From JANNRW01 sp031401815 (GTDB taxonomy: Bacteria; Desulfobacterota; Desulfuromonadia; Geobacterales; DSM-12255), in NCBI GenBank assembly GCA_031401815.1, contig JANNRW010000398.1, positions 1 through 7,049 of the forward strand: a stretch of DNA of 7,049 nucleotides, written 5' to 3'. Below are positions 1 through 6,401 of this stretch, piece after piece. The notes beneath the pieces were generated by a model. It was not told the origin of the DNA, did no database searches, and was given only the letters and a program-made list of their open reading frames with translations. The stretch's first letter is position 1. The number at the start of each line of letters is the position of its first letter. Made by a program: the position numbers and the translations under genes.

Positions 1-526
1 CCCCGGCCTTGTCCAGAAGGGCTCCGAAAGAGTAGACAAAGCCTGCGGCAAGAGCCGCGCGTACTGAACTGTCTTTTAAGTTTCTGAATGGCCTCAGAAG
101 CTCTGCAAGACTGAAATACTGCATCTGCACCGTATAGGCGCCCAGAATTACCAGGGCAATGCCGCTCCCGCCGATTAATGACAGCTCTTCTCCCATCAGA
201 AGCACACCCCAGATCGGTACATAGATCATGGATGTCTGGCAAAGCGGGTAGGTGAGTGAGAGATCGCCTGAGCGATAAGCCCTTCCAGTGAGGAGGTGAT
301 AAAGGACAAAACAGCTCCCCCCTCCTATGCCGATCAGAATGATCTCCAGATCCGGAACCGGCGCTGGGCCTGGAATAAAAGGCATTATGAGGGAGAAGAG
401 CAGGCTTGAACTGATGAACATCCACCAGATAAAAACGGTTTTGTGCCTGCTACGCTTGACCAGCAGGTTCCAGAGGGCGTGCATCACAGATGAAATCAGG
501 ATGAGGGTGAAGGCCAGGTCGCTCAT
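1..526 (-). CDS. EamA/DMT-family membrane transporter, partial (5' part; 3' end beyond left edge)
   Basis: This reading frame is open from an ATG at 526-524 to the window edge and gives 175 residues without a stop. It resembles the N-terminal half of drug/metabolite transporter (EamA) proteins, which normally have ten membrane helices in two repeated EamA domains. Visible hydrophobic segments are at about residues 4-22, 31-51, 60-80, 97-111 and 116-134, and a further one begins near 156. Family-like features are HALWNLLVKRS at 16-26 after the first helix, YRSGDLSLTYPL at 84-95, and GEELS followed by a glycine-rich helix at 112-130. The start is well bounded: an in-frame TGA (550-548) lies eight codons upstream and this is the only ATG between. 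No convincing Shine-Dalgarno sequence precedes it. The substrate cannot be told; members move amino acids, metabolites or drugs across the inner membrane. It is divergent from srkA and so separately transcribed. The family call is secure, the function is unknown. Confidence 0.85.
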   Translation of the reverse strand, partial: MSDLAFTLILISSVMHALWNLLVKRSRHKTVFIWWMFISSSLLFSLIMPFIPGPAPVPDLEIILIGIGGGSCFVLYHLLTGRAYRSGDLSLTYPLCQTSMIYVPIWGVLLMGEELSLIGGSGIALVILGAYTVQMQYFSLAELLRPFRNLKDSSVRAALAAGFVYSFGALLDKAG

Positions 527-574
527 GTGCAGTAATATAGCGAAGTGTCATATTTTTAGCGAGAATAAAAATAT

Positions 575-593
575 GCTGTTCTTCTGGAACAGC
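575..593. repeat. Perfect 7-bp inverted repeat (possible operator)
   Basis: GCTGTTC (575-581) and GAACAGC (587-593) are perfect inverted copies around a 5-nt centre TTCTG. Read on the minus strand, the hairpin is followed by ATATTTTTATT, which looks like a weak intrinsic terminator, but no minus-strand gene ends just upstream, so a terminator role makes little sense. Its place between divergent starts fits a binding site for a dimeric regulator better. It resembles a LexA-like CTGT...ACAG box but the spacing is 9 rather than 8 nt. The repeat is seen directly; the function is inferred. Confidence 0.4.
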
Positions 594-600
594 TTGAGAA

Positions 601-637
601 ATAGTGGTATCGTAACACTTATCATTAACGCCACTAT
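601..637. repeat. 7-bp inverted repeat with 23-nt spacer
   Basis: ATAGTGG (601-607) and CCACTAT (631-637) are perfect inverted copies separated by 23 nt, just upstream of srkA. The second arm ends 18 nt before the srkA start codon. The arms could bind a regulator or pair in the srkA leader transcript, but a match of this length may be chance in AT-rich sequence. Confidence 0.25.
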
Positions 638-655
638 GCAAATGGAACAACGAGC

Positions 656-1642
656 ATGCCTGATACGACGCACCCTTTTCAGATCCTGACCCCAAGCTTT
701 ATAATGGATGCCGTTGAAAGCCAGGGGTTTCGATGTGACTGCCGCACCTTTGCCCTGAACAGCTATGAAAACCGTGTCTACCAGGTAGGGATCGATGACG
801 GTCTGCCGCTCATTGCCAAGTTTTACCGTCCCGATCGCTGGAGCGATGAGCAGATACTTGAGGAGCACCGCTTCTGTTTCGAGTTGCAGGAGCATGAACT
901 GCCGGTAGTGGCTCCATTGGTCAATGCTGCACAGGAGAGCCTCTTTCATCACGGGATCTTCAGCTTTGCCCTTTACCCTCGCCAGGGGGGGTATGCTCCG
1001 GAGTTTGACAACCTCGACAACCTTCTGATTCTTGGCCGGATGCTCGGCCGGATTCATGCCATTGGCGAAGTACGGCCGTTTGTATTTCGTCCCGCCCTTG
1101 ACATCCGGAGTTTCGGTTACTCCAGTGTAGCCCTGATTCAGGAACGCTTCATACCGGCAGAGTACAGGGAAAGCTATACGGCTCTGACCTCCCGGTTGCT
1201 GACAGCCATCGAAGAGATCCTTGCCGGAGCGGGCGAAATCCGCTATATCCGGGCGCATGGTGATTGTCACGCCGGCAACATTCTCTGGCGTGAGGGAGCG
1301 CCTCATTTCGTTGATTTTGACGACGCCCGCATGGCTCCGGCAGTGCAGGATCTCTGGATGATGCTCTCCGGAGAGACTTCTCGCCAGACCGCCCAGCTGG
1401 CTGAACTGATCGAAGGGTATCGGGAGTTTTGCGATTTCAATCCCCGCGAGCTTCAGTTGATAAACGCCCTGCGTTCCTTGAGGATGCTGCATTACACTGC
1501 TTGGCTTGCCCGCCGATGGGAAGATCCGATCTTTCCCCGCACCTTCCCCTGGTTCAACACAATCCGCTACTGGGGAGAACAGATCCTGGAGCTGCGCGAG
1601 CAGCTGGCGGCACTGAACGAGCCGCCGCTGGAACTGCCGTAA
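656..1642 (+). CDS. srkA: Stress response serine/threonine protein kinase SrkA (YihE/RdoA family)
   Basis: The 328-residue product matches the size and layout of E. coli SrkA (YihE), a cytoplasmic kinase of the APH/choline-kinase fold that phosphorylates Ser/Thr and protects stressed cells. It keeps LNSYENRVYQ (34-43), the nucleotide-lysine region LIAKFYRP (52-59, K55), QILEEH (66-71), the catalytic loop HGDCHAGNILW (201-211, D203 and N208) and the metal-binding segment FVDFDDAR (218-225, D220), followed by AVQDLWMMLSG and a conserved helical C-terminus with RRWEDPIFP and FPW. All expected catalytic residues are present, so it should be active. The ATG at 656 places the N-terminus level with E. 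coli SrkA; only a weak GGA lies upstream at a plausible distance. It is transcribed alone, divergent from the transporter and convergent with the VF530 gene. In E. coli the gene is under Cpx envelope-stress control; I see no basis to claim that here. Confidence 0.95.
   Translation: MPDTTHPFQILTPSFIMDAVESQGFRCDCRTFALNSYENRVYQVGIDDGLPLIAKFYRPDRWSDEQILEEHRFCFELQEHELPVVAPLVNAAQESLFHHGIFSFALYPRQGGYAPEFDNLDNLLILGRMLGRIHAIGEVRPFVFRPALDIRSFGYSSVALIQERFIPAEYRESYTALTSRLLTAIEEILAGAGEIRYIRAHGDCHAGNILWREGAPHFVDFDDARMAPAVQDLWMMLSGETSRQTAQLAELIEGYREFCDFNPRELQLINALRSLRMLHYTAWLARRWEDPIFPRTFPWFNTIRYWGEQILELREQLAALNEPPLELP
1601..1630. other. GC-rich hairpin at the srkA 3' end
   Basis: CAGC-T-GGCGGC (1601-1611) pairs with GCCGCCGCTG (1621-1630), giving ten base pairs with one bulged T (1605) and a 9-nt loop. 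It ends 9 nt before the srkA stop codon and lies in the transcript tail of both convergent genes. No T-run follows on either strand, so it is not a standard intrinsic terminator. It could protect mRNA 3' ends or slow polymerase, or simply reflect GC-rich codons. Confidence 0.3.
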
Positions 1643-1656
1643 AGGAGGGTTGAAAA

Positions 1657-1905
1657 TTATGATTTCTCTTTGAGGCTGTTTTGCAGTTCAACCAGGTAAA
1701 CCAGATACAGCTCTTCGACTTTTTTTCGTGCCCAGGGTGTGCGGCGGAGGAATTTAAGACTGGACTGCATGTCAGGGTTGTTCGTAAAGCATTTGATATC
1801 AACAGCATAGCCCATTCTTTCCCAACCGTAATGTTCGACAAGTCTGGTGAGAATCCTTTCAAGAGTGACTCCGTGGAACGGATCGCTGTTTGTCTGATCT
1901 GTCAT
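1657..1905 (-). CDS. VF530-family (DUF2132) small DNA-binding protein
   Basis: This encodes an 82-residue soluble protein of the VF530 family, with the family's characteristic blocks: DPFHGVTLE (8-16), LVEHYGWERMG (22-32), a central IKCF segment (37-40), and SSLKFLRRTPWARKKVEELY (48-67). The member from Vibrio fischeri has a solved structure, a small helical fold with reported nucleic-acid binding; the cellular role of the family is unknown. The basic run at 51-62 is the likely binding surface. It is full length for the family. The ATG at 1905 lies 3 nt after the stop of the PBP gene, and the sequence GAGGTAA that overlaps that stop serves as its ribosome-binding site, so translation is probably coupled. 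It is the last gene of the minus-strand run and converges on srkA with a 14-bp gap and no obvious terminator. The family is secure; any link to the SbcCD-type nuclease is inference. Confidence 0.92.
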   Translation of the reverse strand: MTDQTNSDPFHGVTLERILTRLVEHYGWERMGYAVDIKCFTNNPDMQSSLKFLRRTPWARKKVEELYLVYLVELQNSLKEKS

Positions 1906-1908
1906 AAA

Positions 1909-1915
1909 TTACCTC
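1909..1915 (-). promoter_or_regulatory. Ribosome-binding site of the VF530 gene overlapping the PBP stop codon
   Basis: On the minus strand GAGGTAA combines the last sense codon (AGG) and the TAA stop of the PBP gene. The AGG core sits 6 nt before the VF530 ATG at 1905. This overlap fixes the start and implies translational coupling. Confidence 0.7.
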
Positions 1916-3954
1916 AAGGTCTGAAAGGGGAGAGGGGGGCCAACAAAATCCGGGACTGCCTCAGTCGAAGGGATTGGTTGAAGTGGCTCACCACCATGTT
2001 CGGTGCAGTTTATTACCGGTTCTGTTCCCGCTATGAAGAGCTCTTCTGTTTTCTCCGGGCAATCTGCATTTGCTCTGAAGCCGGAGGCAGGGTCAATCGT
2101 GACGCTGACTACTGTTTCCGGCTGCCGGAACCCTGTCACAGGTCTGGATGCTACTGCCTGCCGCATGAACTTCTCCCAGATCGGCGCAGCTACCCCGCCG
2201 CCAGTGAATCCCTTGCCTCCCGGTTTCGGTTTGTCATGCCCCACCCAGATTCCGGTTATTACATCCGGCGTATAGCCGATGAACCAGGCGTCGCGGTAAT
2301 CATCCGTAGTCCCTGTTTTCCCGGCAGCAGGGTGCTGCTCGCTGAACCCCTTTAACGACTTGGCAGTACCGTAAATCATGACATCCTGCATCATTTTGGT
2401 AGTGAGATAAGCATTGGCAGGGTCAAGAACAGCTGTTACCACAGGAGGAATTTCCAGCATCGAGCTGGTGCGACGGTCAAAAATCCGGATAATGGATCGG
2501 GTCTCACTCCGCATACCGTTATTGGCCAGAGGTGAGTAAGCCTGAACCAGATCAGTCAGGGTAACTTCCTCCGTGCCGAGCGCCAGGGAGAGATCGTTGG
2601 GAGACTTAAGAGGGAGTCCGAGCCTTGCGGCGAATGTAACAAACTCCGGCACCCCTATGGTCTCCAGCAGTTTCACTGTTATGACATTGCTGGAGTAGGC
2701 GAGCGCTTCCCTGAGAGTTAGTTGTCCGCGCTGCTCCTTGCCATAGTTCATGGGGGTCCAGGTTTCATTGTTTCCCCTGTTGTAGGCAACCGGAGTATCA
2801 TCCCAGAGACTGTTGACCGTAATGCCTGTTTCCAATGCCGCAGAGTAAATGAGAGGTTTGATGGCAGAGCCTGGCTGGCGTTTGGCGTAAAGTGAGCGGT
2901 TGTAGCTGCTCTTGCTGAAGTCCACCCCTCCCACAGCGGCCAGAAGATCACCTGTTGCACTGTCCATGCTCACCAGAGCCCCCTGAAGTTCGGGTGAGAT
3001 CCGTTTTACACCCTCCTTGAGGGTCTTTTCGGCAAACTTTTGAAGGTTCAGATCCAGGGCTGCGGTAATGTCGAGCCCCCCCAGCTCGATGATCTCCTTG
3101 CCTAAGCGTTCAACCAGTTTAGCCCTTACATGGGAGAGGTAGTACGACGCCTGTCCAGGTGGAGCATACAGAACGCGTTCGGCGCGCAACTTTTTTTTCT
3201 GCTCGGGAGTAATCATTCCCAGATCGACCATCCGCTTCAATACCTGATCCCTTCGTCCCGTAACCCTGGCCGGTTTCCCGAGAGGGTTATAGCGAGCCGG
3301 ATTTTTCGGCACACCGGCCAGCATGGCGCATTCACCGTCGGTAAGCTCTTCCGGGTATTTGTCAAAATAGATCCTGCTCGCCTGTGCAATTCCCCATGCG
3401 CCGTTACCGTAATAGATTTCGTTGAAATACATCTCCAGAATCTGCTGTTTGGTGTAATTCTTCTCCAGATCAACAGCCATGAAGCCTTCTGTAATTTTGC
3501 GGTCAAATGTCTTCTCGCTTGAGAGATATTTGTTCTTGACCAGCTGCTGCGTGATGGTCGAACCACCTTCTGCCTTTCTCCTCTTTACCACATTCTTGAC
3601 CATGGCTCTTGTAATGCCGCGCACATCGATGCCGCCATGCTCGTAAAAACGGGAGTCTTCGATAGCCACAATAGCTTTTTGGAGAAACTGGGGAATCCGT
3701 TCGATAGGGGTCCAGTATCTCCTTTCCGGAAGAATCCGGCCAACAAAACTCCCCTCCCGGTCAAAGACCTTTATAGAAGTATAGCCTGGTTTCAGGGGAG
3801 GGTAGGTAGCGATTGATTCCAGAGCCTCTGCCGATGGGGTGATGCTGAATATCAGAGAAAAGAGAAGGAGGGTAAAAAGGCTCCATTTGTGAAAATGATT
3901 TGGTAAATGGAATAAGCACCCGGCAGTATAAGAAATTGATTTCATGTTTGCCAT
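1909..3954 (-). CDS. Class A penicillin-binding protein (PBP1-type bifunctional glycosyltransferase/transpeptidase)
   Basis: The 681-residue protein polymerises lipid II into glycan strands and cross-links the peptides on the periplasmic face of the inner membrane. The glycosyltransferase (GT51) domain spans about 75-250, with EDSRFYEHGGID (99-110, catalytic E99), GGSTITQQLVKN (130-141), RKITE (152-156, second glutamate E156) and GVPKNPARYNP (214-224). The transpeptidase domain spans about 325-590, with nucleophile motif SAIK (S363, K366), SSN (421-423) and KTG (546-548). All catalytic residues are present. A tail from about 605 holds two cysteines (C632, C650) that could form a disulfide. 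The N-terminus has a hydrophobic stretch (24-40) followed by SAEA (41-44), resembling a signal-peptidase site rather than a simple anchor. It is shorter than E. coli PBP1a or PBP1b (over 800 residues), leaving little room for the extra regulatory domains of those proteins. The ATG at 3954 is preferred over the one at 3945 because GAGGAA lies 5 nt upstream. It follows the SbcC-like gene by 9 nt. Confidence 0.95.
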   Translation of the reverse strand: MANMKSISYTAGCLFHLPNHFHKWSLFTLLLFSLIFSITPSAEALESIATYPPLKPGYTSIKVFDREGSFVGRILPERRYWTPIERIPQFLQKAIVAIEDSRFYEHGGIDVRGITRAMVKNVVKRRKAEGGSTITQQLVKNKYLSSEKTFDRKITEGFMAVDLEKNYTKQQILEMYFNEIYYGNGAWGIAQASRIYFDKYPEELTDGECAMLAGVPKNPARYNPLGKPARVTGRRDQVLKRMVDLGMITPEQKKKLRAERVLYAPPGQASYYLSHVRAKLVERLGKEIIELGGLDITAALDLNLQKFAEKTLKEGVKRISPELQGALVSMDSATGDLLAAVGGVDFSKSSYNRSLYAKRQPGSAIKPLIYSAALETGITVNSLWDDTPVAYNRGNNETWTPMNYGKEQRGQLTLREALAYSSNVITVKLLETIGVPEFVTFAARLGLPLKSPNDLSLALGTEEVTLTDLVQAYSPLANNGMRSETRSIIRIFDRRTSSMLEIPPVVTAVLDPANAYLTTKMMQDVMIYGTAKSLKGFSEQHPAAGKTGTTDDYRDAWFIGYTPDVITGIWVGHDKPKPGGKGFTGGGVAAPIWEKFMRQAVASRPVTGFRQPETVVSVTIDPASGFRANADCPEKTEELFIAGTEPVINCTEHGGEPLQPIPSTEAVPDFVGPPLPFQTLR

Positions 3955-3959
3955 AATAT

Positions 3960-3965
3960 TTCCTC
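3960..3965 (-). promoter_or_regulatory. Ribosome-binding site of the PBP gene overlapping the SbcC-like stop codon
   Basis: On the minus strand TGAGGAA joins the TGA stop of the SbcC-like gene (3966-3964) to the Shine-Dalgarno sequence GAGGAA, 5 nt before the ATG at 3954. It decides between two nearby in-frame ATGs (3954 and 3945) and suggests that ribosomes ending on the upstream gene restart here. Confidence 0.75.
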
Positions 3966-6399
3966 ACAACTCAATAATCTTATCCGTAATCTCGGTAAAA
4001 GCCACATCATGGCTGACCAGGAAGAGCTGATCGTACCAGTGTTCGGTCACTTCTTCACGCCCGACATCAATGGCACGGAAAGCATGAGCCAGGTTCTCCC
4101 GTCGGGCGGCATCCAGATTTGAGGTCGGCTCGTCGAAGAAGGCCACACGCGCTCCGATGGTTTGCAGAAGTGCCAGCCTCAGGGCAACTACAGCGCTCAT
4201 CATCTGCCCACCTGAAAGCTGGTCGTCGCTCCGTTCCCGCATGTTCCCGTCCTGCATGTCCTTGAGGATGATCTGGTAATTGTCGCCCCAGTACAGCTCT
4301 TCGTCTGACTCTGCAATCGTCCGGTAGATACGATCGGCCCGCAGGCTGATCTCTTCGCGAAAACGTTCAGAAAGCTGGGTTGACACGTTCTTGAAGACCT
4401 GGTTACGCAGAAACTTGACCAGTTTTTCCTTCTCCTCGAAGTTCTTGATCTCGGCCTGTTTGGCTGTAATCTCCACCTGTATCTTGTTTAGATGGGCAAT
4501 CTCCATCTCCAGCCGCTCAGCATGGCGGCCAAGGTCGATGATCTGCTGGCGCAGCGTGGCAACATCGGCAAGCAAAAAATCCTTCTCCTGACGAGCCTGC
4601 TGGAGTAGTTCAGGCTGAAAACTGCTATTCTGTTTGTCCAGCTCGGCCTGCCTGACCTTGAGCTCTCCAGTCAACTCTTCCAGCAGATGCTGCATCTTCT
4701 GCAGGTGCTGGAGACGGCTGTCGAGGTCCAAGGCGACATTCAGGTTGGCGGTGTAGGCATCCCTCGCAGATTGATGTTGCAGACGCTCCTGATTGGCCTG
4801 AGCGATTGCCGCATCAAGTTTTGCAAAGATTTCTAGATCAACCCGACGGGTTACAACCAGTTTGGTGGCTTCGCCCTGTTGTTTGGTTATTGTATCCAGA
4901 GTGGCCGCACGTTCGCTGTTTTTGTTACGGCGCTCTTCCAGGCCGATCATCTGTTTATCAAGTTCCTGAAGGCGTATGGTGCGACTGTTCAAGTCCGTTT
5001 CAGCCGACTCGGCCTCTTTGAGATGAAGGGCAAGCTGTTTGAGCTTTTCGTCCAGCTCTGAAGACTGACGATCCAGCTCCACAATGCGACTGCTGAAGAG
5101 ATCGCGCGGTGTAGATCCGGCAATGTTGCGGCACTGTTCCTGAAAAAAGGGACATGTCCCCTCAGCCAGCTTATCCTTGCCCTCCAGCAGACTTTCCCGG
5201 CGGCCATCCAACAGGGCGCGTTGCCCCTTCAGGGTATCAATCTCTTTCCTTAAAACCGGTAAGCGAGCGGCTGTAGCAGAAAGGTGTGCATCCGGTTGCA
5301 GTCCCTTTCGGGCTGCATTGATCTTATCCTGCTCGACATCCAACTGTTTGCCACTCTTCTCAATTTCGGTTCGCTCATGCTCCAAGAGTTGAGATAAGCG
5401 CAGAGCCTCTTTTTCCAGTCCGATAATCTCCTGCTCAACAACACGCCGTTGCTGCTCCTTCTGTCGCAACTCGGACAGGATCGCCTCTACCTTGTCGCAA
5501 GCCTCTTTGCCAGCCTTGGAATCTTCAACAACCTTCAGAGCCTTGCGGCTCTCTTCTACCCTCATCTTCTGATCTGCGGTCTTGGCGTTGCCGTCCTTGA
5601 TGCGGTTATCCAGCAGCTGCACCTCATTTGCCAGCGTGGCAATCGCCTTTTCTCGCGATTCCAGTTCAACGAGTCGGGCATCCAAAGTGAGAAGCTCCGC
5701 TTCCTTCTCCTTCAGCCCTTTCTGTCGTATAGCTGTATCGCTTCTGTTGGTTGCTAGTTCGACATCCTTGTCAGGTAATACCGCAAGCTGCTCCTGCTTT
5801 CCCGTCACCTCGGCTGCCAGCACCTTCAGACGTTCCTGAACCGCTGATAGCAGGCCGCTGGTCCCCCTGTAGGCCTTGCGCCACGCGTCGATACCGAGAA
5901 TCTCGTCAAAGGCTTCCTGCCGTTTGGTAGGTTGCTTGATAACGAACGGACCTAAAAAATCATTCTGGAATGGACCGATCACCAGCTTGAACTGCTCGGC
6001 CAGCGGGCGACCATTAGCCAGGCCGAGTATCTCGGTCACCCGTGCCTCAGTCTCCTCCATGCGGGCATGATCCTCAACCTCGAAGCTGCCGCCGATCTCT
6101 TTGGCCAGCAGCCACTTGGCAGCAGCACCGACGGTGCGGCTCACCCGCCAGGTTTCGCCGTCGTCAGCCCGAAAGACAACGCTGATCTCCCCCTTCTTGC
6201 TGCCGATGGAGAGAAAACGGTCTATATTTGAGACAAAGTCACGGGCATCGACACCGAAAAGGGCATAGCCGATAGCCTCAAAGATCGTGCTCTTGCCAGC
6301 ACCGTTAGGGCCCGAGAGCACATTGATTCCGGCAGAGAATGAAAGTTCCGTGTCGCGGTGAGACTTGATGTTTTTGAGATGGATAGAGAGAATCTGCAT
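3964..6399 (-). CDS. SbcC/Rad50-like ATPase (AAA/SMC-type nuclease subunit)
   Basis: The 811-residue protein is the ATPase partner of an Mre11/SbcD nuclease, controlling DNA-end and hairpin processing. The N-terminal ABC half has Walker A GPNGAGKST (30-38) and a Q-loop region FQNDFL (144-149). The C-terminal half has signature LSGGQ (728-732), Walker B VAFFDE (752-757), D-loop SNLD (760-763) and H-loop SHD (796-798). Between them lie two coiled-coil arms, about 170-410 and 430-665, rich in Glu, Lys, Leu and Gln. At the midpoint is GTCPFFQEQC (414-423), where the zinc hook should be, but the cysteines C416 and C423 are six residues apart rather than two. It is shorter than E. coli SbcC (1048 residues), mainly through shorter arms. 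The ATG at 6399 is 2 nt after the stop of the SbcD-like gene; no strong Shine-Dalgarno is seen, so coupling is likely. The superfamily is certain; I leave the symbol blank because this short, odd-hook form may be a distinct branch from true SbcC. Confidence 0.93.
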   Translation of the reverse strand: MQILSIHLKNIKSHRDTELSFSAGINVLSGPNGAGKSTIFEAIGYALFGVDARDFVSNIDRFLSIGSKKGEISVVFRADDGETWRVSRTVGAAAKWLLAKEIGGSFEVEDHARMEETEARVTEILGLANGRPLAEQFKLVIGPFQNDFLGPFVIKQPTKRQEAFDEILGIDAWRKAYRGTSGLLSAVQERLKVLAAEVTGKQEQLAVLPDKDVELATNRSDTAIRQKGLKEKEAELLTLDARLVELESREKAIATLANEVQLLDNRIKDGNAKTADQKMRVEESRKALKVVEDSKAGKEACDKVEAILSELRQKEQQRRVVEQEIIGLEKEALRLSQLLEHERTEIEKSGKQLDVEQDKINAARKGLQPDAHLSATAARLPVLRKEIDTLKGQRALLDGRRESLLEGKDKLAEGTCPFFQEQCRNIAGSTPRDLFSSRIVELDRQSSELDEKLKQLALHLKEAESAETDLNSRTIRLQELDKQMIGLEERRNKNSERAATLDTITKQQGEATKLVVTRRVDLEIFAKLDAAIAQANQERLQHQSARDAYTANLNVALDLDSRLQHLQKMQHLLEELTGELKVRQAELDKQNSSFQPELLQQARQEKDFLLADVATLRQQIIDLGRHAERLEMEIAHLNKIQVEITAKQAEIKNFEEKEKLVKFLRNQVFKNVSTQLSERFREEISLRADRIYRTIAESDEELYWGDNYQIILKDMQDGNMRERSDDQLSGGQMMSAVVALRLALLQTIGARVAFFDEPTSNLDAARRENLAHAFRAIDVGREEVTEHWYDQLFLVSHDVAFTEITDKIIEL

Positions 6400-6401
6400 G
6401 G

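Larger units (their letters stand above)
527..655. promoter_or_regulatory. Divergent intergenic region between transporter gene and srkA
   Basis: This 129-bp AT-rich gap lies between the start codons of two divergent genes, so promoters for both should be here. I could not identify a convincing sigma-70 pair on either strand. On the plus strand a TTGAGA (594-599) and a TATCAT (620-625) are present but 20 bp apart, which is too far for a standard promoter. Two perfect inverted repeats are visible and are listed separately. The presence of promoters is inferred from gene arrangement, not from recognised boxes. Confidence 0.5.

Noticed and set aside
575..604. LexA (SOS) box upstream of srkA
   Set aside because: The CTGT and ACAG half-sites are 9 nt apart rather than 8, and LexA sites differ between phyla, so the call cannot be supported.
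327..689. A 120-codon plus-strand frame spanning the transporter start and intergenic region
   Set aside because: Most of it is antisense to the transporter gene and its end overlaps the start of srkA in another frame; the product has no coherent domain.
548..1492. A 314-codon open frame on the minus strand opposite srkA
   Set aside because: It is antisense to a clearly conserved kinase, its product resembles no family I know, and long antisense frames are common opposite GC-biased third positions.
1681..2355. A 224-codon open frame on the plus strand
   Set aside because: It runs antisense across the VF530 gene and the 3' end of the PBP gene, both firmly identified, and its product shows no recognisable domain.
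5149..5160. A perfect 12-bp palindrome (GGGACATGTCCC) in the hook region of the SbcC-like gene, next to a run of six A
   Set aside because: It lies inside conserved hook codons, and a single 12-bp palindrome in 7 kb is not remarkable. No sign of phase variation at the A-run; the frame is intact.
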